Assembly: GCA_003640385.1 (NCBI GenBank)
Contig: RCAB01000100.1
Location: 62,001 to 126,000 of the forward strand
Reading direction: 5' to 3'
Source of the DNA: Setaria digitata
Lineage: Eukaryota > Nematoda > Chromadorea > Rhabditida > Setariidae
Length of the DNA: 64,000 nt
A program made the translations under genes and the position numbers. The notes under the pieces were generated by a model, which ran no database searches, was not told the origin of the DNA, and saw only the letters and a list, made by a program, of their open reading frames with translations. Positions 14,293-24,995 of the stretch are shown one piece after another (the first letter of the stretch is position 1; each line of letters opens with the position of its first letter).

Positions 14293-17200
14293 TTATGTTG
14301 TTTGTTTTTCTCTTGCTTTAAGTAGCACTAGTGCACTTGCTTTTATTTCTTTAATACGATCTTTTGCATCCTGAAACAAGAGTACCATAGCAAAGAATGA
14401 GAGGAAGTTAAAGTCACTCAATTACATCTCTTACTGAAGTCAATTGCAAATGGGATGAAATTTCAGAAACTGACTGCCAATTATAATAAATAATCCAAAT
14501 AAGAGTGTTCATTATTGCGAGCAGTTCGATGAGGAAATGATAATTCTTATCAAAACCTGACAAGAATACTAAAGGAATAATAAGTGATATATATATTTAT
14601 ATACACATACCTCATAGGCACTCCAACCACCCAATGAAGCGATACGAAATGCAAGTCCGAATAAAACGAAAAATGACATTGGATTCGAAAATGCGCCAGG
14701 ACGAATGCGCAACAAATGCCTTGCCAAATATTCGACATCGAAACATTCTCGTCGCTCAATTTGTTTCATCAACACGGCTGCTACCCATACAACACATGTC
14801 CTGAATGAAACGAATCTTCACGGAGGAAGAATAAACGGAACAACGCTACCAAGCGCTAAATATGGGGAAATCAAGCGTTTTCATTAGCTCATAGTTCGAG
14901 ATTTCATCTTTCTGCCCTTCCTTCTTAAAGAACCTGAAAACCGATTTGTTAAACAGTAGGAATACCTGTTTAAACCGGCAAAACCTTGAAGCACAACTGG
15001 TGGAATGTAATCATCGGTGGCTCGTTTGATGATTTGAACTTCCTTGCTTGCAAGCGTTTTAATAAATGGCCCTAGCTGATCGAGATCAGGCCATACATTA
15101 ATTGACCAGTTAGTTATATGAAATATTATTACCTAAATTAGAGGTAATAATAAGTAGCCACTGTTAGAATACCCTTGCTAATTCTTCTCATTAATTAATG
15201 TATACATGACTTAAAGATGCTGTTAAACTATTTCAGTTCTTGAATTTGTTTTCATCGTTCCATTATCATCACTGCCAAGTTAAATGAGGGATAAAAATTG
15301 GAATTTCGAGCAAATTTAAAAATTAAATAAGACTAGCATGTCGTGGTTTGGTATCATCATCACCGACTCCGGTATCCACAGAGCCATCTTCTTTCGGCAT
15401 CACTTTTCCGGCAAAAACATCGGCATCCAAATGTGCCGATAATGCAAGATCATAGATTATGAAACCTTTTTCTTCTTTTTTCTTTGCTAATTTCAATGTG
15501 AATCGTTTTTGCTAAAATCATTGATTCGTTAAATGAAATGAAATAGGATGAGACTAATCTCTTTTGCTTAATCAATTAAATAACAAGTTTTTGAAGCAAA
15601 AACTTAGGGTAAATGATAAAGTAAATAAACGTAAATAATAATCAATAATAAATAAATAGTAAATAATACATAGAAATGATTGGAAATGAAAATTACTTTA
15701 AGATTTTTATTAAAGTTTGTTCTTCTAGTCTTTTCTATTATTTCCTTCTTGATATATTCTTATTGAAATTTTTCTGATATTGTTATCAAAATAAATGATA
15801 CAAAGTAGCAAAAGCAATAATTTCAAATTTTAAAATTTGAAAATTACAGCTATAAAATTTAAACGGAAGTATTATCAACGAACGCCAATCTCCAAAGTGG
15901 TGTCAGGTTTTGTTGGCCAGTACTGATAACATTTGTCAACGCTATCCTCTGTTGTCATCTGGGATTGCTCCACAACACAAACGATCAGTTTACAGCCATC
16001 CTGTATAACAGTAGCTATGAAATCAACACTTAGAAGGACTTCTTAGAAGGATCAGTATGAACATGTTAGGATTAGAATTGTTCACTCATTATATCTGTCA
16101 AGAATTAAAAGTGTTCAATTATTGTCCTTATCAATGTCATTTTATATTGGAAAAGTTTCAAATTATTTCAGGATAATTTCACACACTGCTACAACAGAGC
16201 TTTTATCATTTTAGTAGCTGCCAACTAATAAACTCGGAATCCATCATTAATTTCAATACAATTTTAGGATGTCAAACCTGCCAAACCATTCGCCAAAAAT
16301 CGACAGTACTATCTTTAGTTGGTGCTTGAATAATGATATAATCTTCCCGATTAAAACTGGCGTATGTTGCAGGTAGATAATCACTATCCCCAGATGCTCG
16401 TGAACTTAATTTTACACGCTTCTTCTCAAATAAAGGAACCGGAACACGATTTTTTTTCTGTAAGTAAGGTTAGAAACAAAAGAAAATCTAGTTAGAAGAA
16501 AGAAATTCTGAAATTACTCTTTACATCTGGAAGAAGGTTGAAGCTAAAACTGAAAGACGTCCTGAATTTTAGTTGGAACCAGAAATGACTAGAATGAACT
16601 AAAATTTGCAGGTCGGTTTCTCAAATACTTCTGCCATTCATTTAGTGTAACAAATCGTTAATAATTTTTTACAATTATAAGGAACCAAAATTAGCATTAT
16701 CAGCGATCCTTATTACTTTTTACAATGCCCAACTGGTTGATCATATCATTCCATCAATAAATTTTATTAATAGTATCACTGTTAACAGATAACATGTAAA
16801 ATAAAAAGAAGGTGTGAAATAATAAGAAAAAATTGAATCCTGTACAAAAGAAAAAAAAAATTAGTCAGGCAATAATTCACTGATTATCAATCAATCAACA
16901 CAGTAGTTTCACTTTTTCTATCAATTTTATCAATAAAATTGCTATCGATTTTGATTACTTAGCAATCCTGTTCAGTAAGACTATTTCGAACCATTTTGAA
17001 CTCTCATCTTTGTTGTTTATTTTATTTATTTATTTTTTAAATAGTATAAGTATATAGAATATTAGTTATTTTATAAGGAATAGATAAATATTTGTTCATC
17101 GTTCTATTTAGTTTTAATCTCTTATCTGATAAGACACTGAAGTTTTTAATATTTCAAGACTTATCACTGCTTCTAATATCTCCGAAGGTATCACTGTCCT

Positions 17201-17579
17201 TATTGTCTCGAGTCTAATCATTATTCAAATGTGCATTTTGTCAACCCCTAGGGCTACAATTTCTTTGTCAAATGAAAGGTCAAAGGTCACCTATTAATTG
17301 CATATTTGACTGATTGTTTCTTTCATTTATTTGTACGATAAAGTGTAACAGGTAGTACATTAAAAGCTATATTTTTCGTCAACAAAAGTTTAGTTTAAAT
17401 TAAAAGAAAGATTAAAAAGGACAAACAATTTGAGTGAGAAACGTCGCCGTATTGGATCCATTAATTGCATTCGCTGTAATGAGACGATCAAAATGCATGT
17501 GGCGAGTTTTTGGCAAACTTTGCTTCGCAATTAAAGCCACAAAATCAGCTGGCTTCTCACCAGCTTCTGTGCCACCATC
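14293..17579 (-). CDS. PTP-domain protein, catalytically dead (5' end not found)
   Basis: Class I protein-tyrosine phosphatase fold. Exons in transcript order: 17579-17427, 16457-16278, 16000-15884, 15511-15338, 15132-14966, 14800-14611, 14370-14293 (stop 14293-14295), giving 352 residues without the first exon. Family marks are clear: KPADF, a KNR..PLFEKKRV core, then REDYIIIQAPTKD, DFWRMVWQ and CYQYWP. The active site is not. Where active enzymes have HCxxGxxRT this one reads VVLQGFAGLNRT, so the nucleophilic Cys is Gly and the His is Gln. The WPD loop is displaced (NWSINVWPDLDQ), and the terminal Q-loop reads MSFFVL in place of QYxF. It should bind or scaffold but not hydrolyse phosphotyrosine. 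One intron seems to start with gc after KPRH. The joined residues and the first exon, somewhere above 17580, need transcript support. Nematodes carry many sperm-enriched PTPs of this type. Confidence 0.88.
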
Positions 17580-19482
17580 CTAGAACACAATCTTTTAGCT
17601 TTAATATTCAAGTTTAGAAATTCAGGAAGACAAATGGGCTCTTCAACATTTCAGTCATTAATATGGTACATTGATACTGGTAAGCAGGCATTATATTATT
17701 TGTCTCATGTTAAAATGCTTCATTATAGGTGAAATTCGTTGCATATCAACTTAGGTAGACGTTAATCCACCACTTGTTAATTGTTATTTCCAACCCTGTG
17801 TGAGCCACTTCTCCTTTGTCTAGAAGAAGATCGACTAGTCATTACCAAAAATTAAGGGACAAATGTTTTTGGAATTATTTTATCAGATTTAAATTTTTCT
17901 TTCTTGCTTGACAAATTATTTGCATGGGAAATCTGCATATATATCATATATACACATATATATATATTTTTTAACTTATTCAGCAAATTTATTGATATGG
18001 TTACTGATATAGTTATACAATGCTATTTTACGGTTGAAAATTTTAATCCTCAAAGTGATCATCTCATTTCTGCAATCTTTTTGCATCACTTTTAAACAAG
18101 TGGATGCAGTGATTTACATTTAAATTATTAAATTATAAATAGACGGGATGAGTAATTTAGAGTGGAAAATTAATAGCTAAAATGTAAGTTGCAATAGGAA
18201 AGAAAGAAATTTAATTTCAGCTAAATTAAAAATTAATTTATCATTGTATACGATGTTGAATTGATGATCAATAATTTATTTCCTGGGATTCGATTTATGA
18301 CTATGTCGTTAGAGAAAACGTGAAAAAGCATCGTACCGGGAAGATCCATTTCTCATTCGGAAACTGATTATATAAAAAGGTAAATCACTGGAATGGTTTT
18401 ATTTAAATAAGATTCAAATTTGTTTCTGAAATATGTCAAAGGCCTCAATTGTTTTCGTTTGAGAGGCCGTTATCTCACCACATTTCTGTTTACTTCTTTA
18501 ATTGTTGAAAAAAAAACAGTTGTTTGAGATTTTATTTGAAGGGGAAATTTTCATTTCAAACTTTACAAAAAACCTCAGGTGAACTGGACAGCATTCGCTC
18601 AAACAGAAATCCGGGATGGCTGCTTTACCAATACATAAGTAGAAAGAAGTGATTGTTTTTTTTTTTCACTTATAATAAGTGTTCATCTTGGAATCGATCA
18701 GAATGAAGAGAAAGGAAATTATTTTTCGAATTTTCAATCAAATAACAAAAATCAATATTTTTAAACATCTGAACTGATCACTTTGTATGATTAGTCAAAA
18801 GTTCTTATAAAATAGCTTCAGAAGAAGACATCATTATTTTTAATGGTACAATCATTTGTCAAATTAGTTGAAGTAATTTTGCTATATATTTTCAGCCATA
18901 TTTTTCTTCGTTTTCATTCTTTATTTTGCTCTTACGTTACATCGTAGCACACAAATAAGCGAAAAGTATTGTTCTGCTCCATTTCGTTCTTCTTACGTTT
19001 AATTTTTTCCGCGAAAATAGCCGAATGTAACAACAATTGCCATTGTGAACAGTTTGAGTGTAAGTAAGCCTTAGATGCCCTCACAACACCAATTTTTTAA
19101 GCAAAAATTAGCTGTTAAATTGTCGAACTATTATGCGAAGTGACCGTTATTTTCATCAAATTCAAGTAATTGCTATAATTATATTTGTGTATATACATAT
19201 ATATATGAAAACATTTTCTTCAAACAAGGCCATATAACAGACAATCATTTTTGTGTCTTTAAAAAAAAAATCGAAATTTGTCCCTTTGTATTATGCTAGC
19301 ATAAAGTAATTACTATAATTATATACATATGTACTACTCGACTATCTTTTGCATTTCTAATGTTCAGTTCCATTATTTGATAATTATATTCGAGAAAATT
19401 TTGTATTTTTTTCAACAATTTAATATTTGAAAAGGAGGAAAGAAACATTTTGATAGGATGAAATAGACTGAATGCTTTACAG
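17580..19482. other. Divergent promoter region between PTP-like gene and globin
   Basis: The PTP-like gene and the globin gene point away from each other, so this stretch should contain both promoters and the missing first exon(s) of the PTP gene. A short Cys-rich open stretch on + near 19018-19059 (reading ECNNNCHCEQFE, followed by gtaagt) looks exon-like but has no partner. A small inverted repeat (aggcctcaa...ttgagaggcc) lies at about 18440-18470. (at)n repeats occur at 17935-17970 and 19190-19206. Confidence 0.45.
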
Positions 19483-20413
19483 ATGTCGCGTTCGATGATC
19501 AAAGCTAAATGTCTGAAAGTTTTGAACGAGGCAGGTCGTGTTGGAATCGACGATGCGGCAATACAAGATGGAAAAAATTTCTATAAATTGTTTGTTCCAG
19601 AAAACTTTTTATGTGCCTTGGAATGTTCATACTGACATTCAGGATAGGCTTCATTTAATTCGGAATATTAGCTTACCATAAATAGGCTACCGTTTAAAGA
19701 AATTCCTAATTTTTTCCCTTCTAAAATAACTTTTTCAGCCTTAATAGTGTTAAAACCTTTTGCAGTTTCTTTGGCCACTATCCAAATTTACGCGTTTACT
19801 TCAAAGGCGCAGAACATTTCACACCGCAGGATGTGCAAGACAGCGATCGCTTTGCCAAACAAGGCACTTCAAAATTTTTTCAATGATTTTAAACTTCAAA
19901 AATTTGTAAAGTTCTGAAATTCGAATAATTCAGTGGATCTTAAATAGAAGGAAGCTTAGAACTATGAATTTTCAGGACAGAGAATTTTACTTGCTATCAG
20001 AATAGTTGTCAACACATATGATGACCCAGAGACATTTAATGCTTATGCTCGTGAAACAGTTAATCGTCATGTTAAATTCAAGATGGAACGTGGGTTATGG
20101 CTTGTAAGTTCAAATTATTACTACAAATGTTCAAAAATTAATTAAGATTGCAAGTGCCTTGCAGTACAACTAGATAATTCCATCATTTTCAATGGAACTT
20201 TTTTTGATTTGTTGAGCTTTAGGTCCGAATTATTATTAGTTTTATTTTTGGCTTTTATTGTTGAACTTCTAGGAATTCTTTACGGTATTGATCAGCAGCT
20301 TAAAAGAACACACAACAGTTGATGATGAGACAGAAAAATATTTCCTACAAATTGGCAAAGAATTTTCTGACGAATGTTTAAAGCAAACAGTAGCCCTGAA
20401 TTTGCCTAATTAA
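19483..20413 (+). CDS. glb-1: Globin (157 aa, 4 exons), glb-1 type
   Basis: Intracellular heme protein that binds O2, likely in muscle or body wall; the family may also handle NO. Exons: 19483-19589, 19766-19863, 19976-20103, 20273-20413; frame is kept throughout. Key residues: Tyr34 (B10), Phe48 (CD1, in RVYF), Gln68 (E7, in FAKQGQR), His100 (F8, in NRHVKF). Length and the motif PNLRVYFKGAE fit nematode myoglobin-like globins, and there is no signal peptide. Intron 1 falls inside codon 36, which I align to the ancient B12.2 position; intron 3 is within a codon of G7.0; the middle intron sits in helix E. The middle intron starts with gc (AAG|gcactt) and ends in cag. An acceptor-like tttacag directly before the ATG suggests trans-splicing of a spliced leader. 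An aataaa lies at 20502. The exact paralogue name is less certain than the family. Confidence 0.93.
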
Positions 20414-20501
20414 TGTTATTTACCAAGAATTTGAACCACAATCCAACCAGTTCCGACAATTATGTCTATTATGTTATGAACGTATATTTAATTATGTGTG
20501 G

Positions 20502-20507
20502 AATAAA
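20502..20507 (+). promoter_or_regulatory. Poly(A) signal of the globin gene
   Basis: Canonical aataaa 89 bases after the globin stop codon, in the expected position for 3' end formation. Confidence 0.75.
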
Positions 20508-20731
20508 AGCAAACAAGTAAAATAGAATTAATTAGTGAACTAAAGAATATTTCAATTTCTATTTTTTTCTTTCTCTTTTTTTAAACCAATTTTTCAATTT
20601 CTCATTACAAACAAATCACTAATTATTTCTGCAATAATTGATGTAAAGATTCATAAATTCACAGCTGTACAGTATATTTTTTATTAATTGGCAAATTCTG
20701 TGAAACACCTGCATACAAGATGAGAAAGAGA

Positions 20732-21682
20732 CTAGAGATTATGTTGTCTTAACATATCTATGTATAGCCTTTTTTGTTCTTTCAAACTTTCCTTGAAACT
20801 CTCGGGAATGTCTGGTAGTACGTCGTAGTCATCCTTCGAATCATTCAACTGTTGCTCATGCAGCTGTAAAAATGAATGCTTTAAGGATTCCCCTAAAAGA
20901 AATAGTTTGAAATGATTACCTTGATGCTGTTCTACATCAATAATTAATTAACGAATAGAAAGTACTAATAAGTTCGGGATATCTTGTTATAGGAGATATT
21001 CTAGCGTTTGGTGGCAAAAAAAATCTCACATCAATTGATCTATCATTCTTAATGAGAAAATATTTCAAAATATCTTCGAAAATTTTTGCTTCACAAAAAT
21101 TCCTAAATCTTTTCCAGAGTCAATGAATACGATTTTTATAAAAGTTGCAAAAAATGCAAATATCACAAACGATTGAAATAGACCGAAAAATATATTTTCT
21201 TCAACCAGCTTATTCGTTAAAGAATTGTTTCACCTTTAAAAAAAGAATTGTTAAATTATGAACAGGTAGCTTAAAAAAATCTCCTAATAAATAGTCATGT
21301 TTTGTTGTTACTTATGTTTTCATTAGCTTTTTTTTTTTTAATTTTTTGTTATTTTGAAATCTAAGCAAAATTTTTTCATATTTTTGAATGACATTTTTTA
21401 CTTACAGCATTCCTTTTATATATGACATTCAAAGAAAAAATAAGTATATATATTGTATTTATAAAATTTGACAGAAAAAAACTTCCACAGAAATATAGAA
21501 GAAATTAAAAAATTTTATAAGCTATAAGAAAAGGAAGTATATATGCCGTTTGAATTAGTTTTAATCTAATTGGAAAAAAAAAGACAACGAGCCTCTTTCT
21601 TTATTTCTTCCGGGGTTGGTGGCCTTGCCATGATGGCCATGCTGGCGAACATTAATAATAATAAAATAGAAAAAGATAACAT
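20732..21682 (-). CDS. Putative small secreted protein (73 aa, 2 exons)
   Basis: Not recognised. Exon 1 (21682-21593) encodes MLSFSILLLLMFASMAIMA, a textbook signal peptide, then the start of a mature chain RPPTPEEIKKE. Exon 2 (20863-20732, stop TAG at 20732-20734) encodes an acidic, helical-looking tail with DDYDVLPDIPES and ending MLRQHNL. Its acceptor ttttacag is good. The only in-frame join uses a gc donor (GAG|gctcgt); otherwise a small exon between them has been missed. The mature peptide would have about 53 residues and no cysteine. It is convergent with the globin gene, whose stop is only 318 bases away. Role unknown; a secreted peptide or neuropeptide-like product is speculation. Confidence 0.55.
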
Positions 21683-24600
21683 TTTAACTATCAATCTGTA
21701 ATATGTAACTTCTTAACAAACAAAGTTGGTAGAAAATTGTTAAATAAGACTGAAAAAGTTGAATTAAAACTTGTTAAACTTTTTAAATTTAACTTTTTTT
21801 AAAAAACAATTCTAATTTGGGATAAAATTGGAATTGCAAATTGTTCCAAAAGAGTTCAGAAAAATAAAGAAGGCAGTAATTGGGAGCGATCCAAAATCAT
21901 TTACTGAAAAAGGCAGAAATGGAAAATTACACGAAAAGGTTGCACTTTAATCTTGTTAAATTCAAAGAATTACGGTAGACCGGTTTTGAATTCAAGGCAT
22001 TTTTTTTTCGATGCTTGTTGGATTATAATTTATACAAAAATTAGTTCTGAATTTAATAAGTTCAAATACGAAATTTATTGGTTAATATGGAAATGTATAA
22101 AGAATTAAATAATTGAATTAGTAAAAATTTGATGACAGATTGTGCACAAAAAATTTCGAAGAAAAAAGAAACATTTTTATTACTTAGGACAAGTTATTAG
22201 AGATTCTAAAAATTCCAAAAAATGAAATATAAGCATTTTTTATGCGTCCTTTTGCACCAAACATTTTTTTACAATATATTCATTTTCTTCTCGTGTACTA
22301 ACAATGATAATCGGTTCATTTACAAACTGTGGCACTGCTCATGGATCTTTGATAAGCTCCGAAGTTTTGTGATATTGAAAGTACTTGAATTAGAGAGAAA
22401 TTTAATGCTCTTTAATGGTGGTAGGAGAAAGACGATGTGATAAGATAATGACAATTTTGAAGAAAAATTGAAAAGAGTACTTAGAGCAGGTGGCAACGGT
22501 GTTGTCTTTCACCTTTTCATCACTTGTTTAAGGAAATCTTTCCTCTGATGGCAACTATCACTAACTGCACTGATCAGAAAATAAACAACAAACCAGTTTG
22601 CTGATAACTGACAATCACTCCTTTATTCTGATAAGTAAATGCATTCGTTCTTTATCAATCATTTATTGCATCTTTTTTTTGCTGATAATATTAAGAATTA
22701 AAATTAAAAGTGAAAATATTAAGTCACTCAGTCGTACAGCAATAGGAAACACCTGATATTCGATCAGCATATCAGTTGTGTGGTTAATTTGAAATCCGAA
22801 AAAAAAAACTGTGAAAACTTTGAAAAACAGCATCGAGTGGTGTGTTAATTCAAACGCCGTGGCAATGTGCTAGAGATTATTTGAAGGAAAGATCGATTTT
22901 AAAAAATTAAATTATCATTTTGGATGCTCATTTAAATTTCAACTGTATAGAAATGAAAAATGCGAAGTTTTCAGTTAACTTAAAAGATTTACTGGGGATA
23001 TTTGATATATGTAAAAATATAAATCAAAAGTTTACAGAGGAGAAATAAACTGTAGAATTGATAGATATTCTTTTTCTTTTAACGCATGTATTAATTTGTT
23101 TAATGGAATGTATGACAAGATCACGAATATCAGGAAAAATTTGATAATTAGCTAAATTTTCTCATTTTTATAATAATTAAATGATAAATTAATGAAGAAA
23201 TGTCAGCATATGACTTACTGAAAAGTCAGAGTTTTGATTTTTGCTGATGACAAGAAAAGTCTGTGGGAAGAAATTTGAGAAGCTTTAAGTTCAAGCAGTA
23301 ATCAGTCGTCAAAGAAGATAGAAAAACTAAATTCCTTTACCGGAAAACTCTTTTGGGAAATGAAACCCTTCAATAATATTTTTTTTCTAAATATTTCATA
23401 TTAGGAAGGAAAGCCAATCTCAAAAATTATCTTCTTATCTTATTTGAGCACTGATTTCTCCTTATCTTATCCTCCTCCCTTCCCCCCATTTGGTTATTAT
23501 TAATAATTCGATATGACGCATAATGCGTGATAAAGTGATAAGAATTTGTTAAGAATTTCTGCATACATTACTTTTATCTCAGTAGCATAAAAGGTTTAAA
23601 TTTTTAATTAGTGATTAATTCAAAAATAAGTAATTCTGACAAAATTTCAATTATATTTTGGAAGATACTTAAGAATGGAAAAGCAGTTGAATAACTCTAA
23701 AAACATTGTTGTATAAGTAACTAATAGAACAACTTATTTCATTTTCCCTCATTTCAATATTTCATTAAAACAACTATCATTAAAAAACAATGTTCTTCTG
23801 TCAGAATGAATGATCAAATTGAATCTCGTCAAGTGGAAATTGAAGATCGCACTCTAATTGCTGTACAAATTAAACGCAAACAAAAGGAATTGTTTAATTA
23901 CTAAATTGAATTGATGGTATTATAAAACGGATGGACAGGTAAGCAATTGAATGGTAAAAAATGCGCGAGTGATTAAATATTTTGATTATCTCAAGTGGCA
24001 AGTGACTTGAAAGGATATCAAAGTTTATCAGTAATAAGAATGAATAATTGTTGCATTCAGCCTCTTGCTTTTTTTGCTCTAATCATTTATTTTAATTAGA
24101 AGTTACTAATCAAAAGGTTATTTACTCAGAAACTGACAGTGTTTTCAGTTAAACTTGAATAATGGAAAATCGATAACTTGACTATACCAAATCAGCTGCA
24201 TACATGTTGGTAGTAATTTTGTCATAAAAATTCCTGTGGTTTTAACAAATGATTCAGTTTTAAATTAATTAAAGAAAAAAATGGAATTGTCTGTGAGCCA
24301 TAAATTCAGTAGTCGTCAGCAAAAACTAGTCGGAACGATTGCATCGTATCCTAATCAATCGATAGGGATCGAAACCACTTAGTTGACATGTACATTACGA
24401 AACTTTTGAATAATTACATTAAGGTGAAAAAGTTATACAATAAATGAACTTATTTAGCATTTTCAATTATTTATCTTTCTGTATAATTCAAATTTAACTG
24501 AAAAGTTATTATGGATTGACAACAAGCTACTGAAATCTGTTTTTGTGGTTTAAAATTTTATCAAGAAGCTGACTTGATAAAGTTCTAAAAATGATTTTGT

Positions 24601-24995
24601 AAACTGGAAACAATCAAACTAATTTGTTGAGAGGGTGAAAAGATAAGTTTTCTAAAAATAATAAAATCCAAAAGTTTATGGTTAAAAAAACAAACTCAAT
24701 TTCCATAGAATGAGAAAATGAGAATAGAGAAAATAGAGAATGAGAAAAAAAAAACTGCAAATAAAATTTGAAACTAATCACTGACTCAAGGAACTTGTAC
24801 CTGAAAACTAAAAATGGAATAAGTGATGCTTTTTTAAAAAACTCAGACTTTCATTATTTGAAAAAATTTGCAAACCAAATTAATTAATGGTAGGGATCAA
24901 TTTAGTTTTTGAAACAGTATATTTCACAGTTTCATTTTAGTTGATTACGGTCGATTTATTCACAAGCGGTTCAGTTATAAATCGTTTTTCCGACC
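21683..24995. other. 3.3-kb AT-rich intergenic region
   Basis: I see no gene I can defend. A 32-codon open frame at 23806-23904 (+) begins with ATG right after a tctgtcag acceptor, but it has no continuation. The open frame at 22222-22440 (+) is low-complexity and Phe-rich. The region should contain the promoter of the secreted-peptide gene near 21700 and of the kinase near 24900. Confidence 0.5.
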
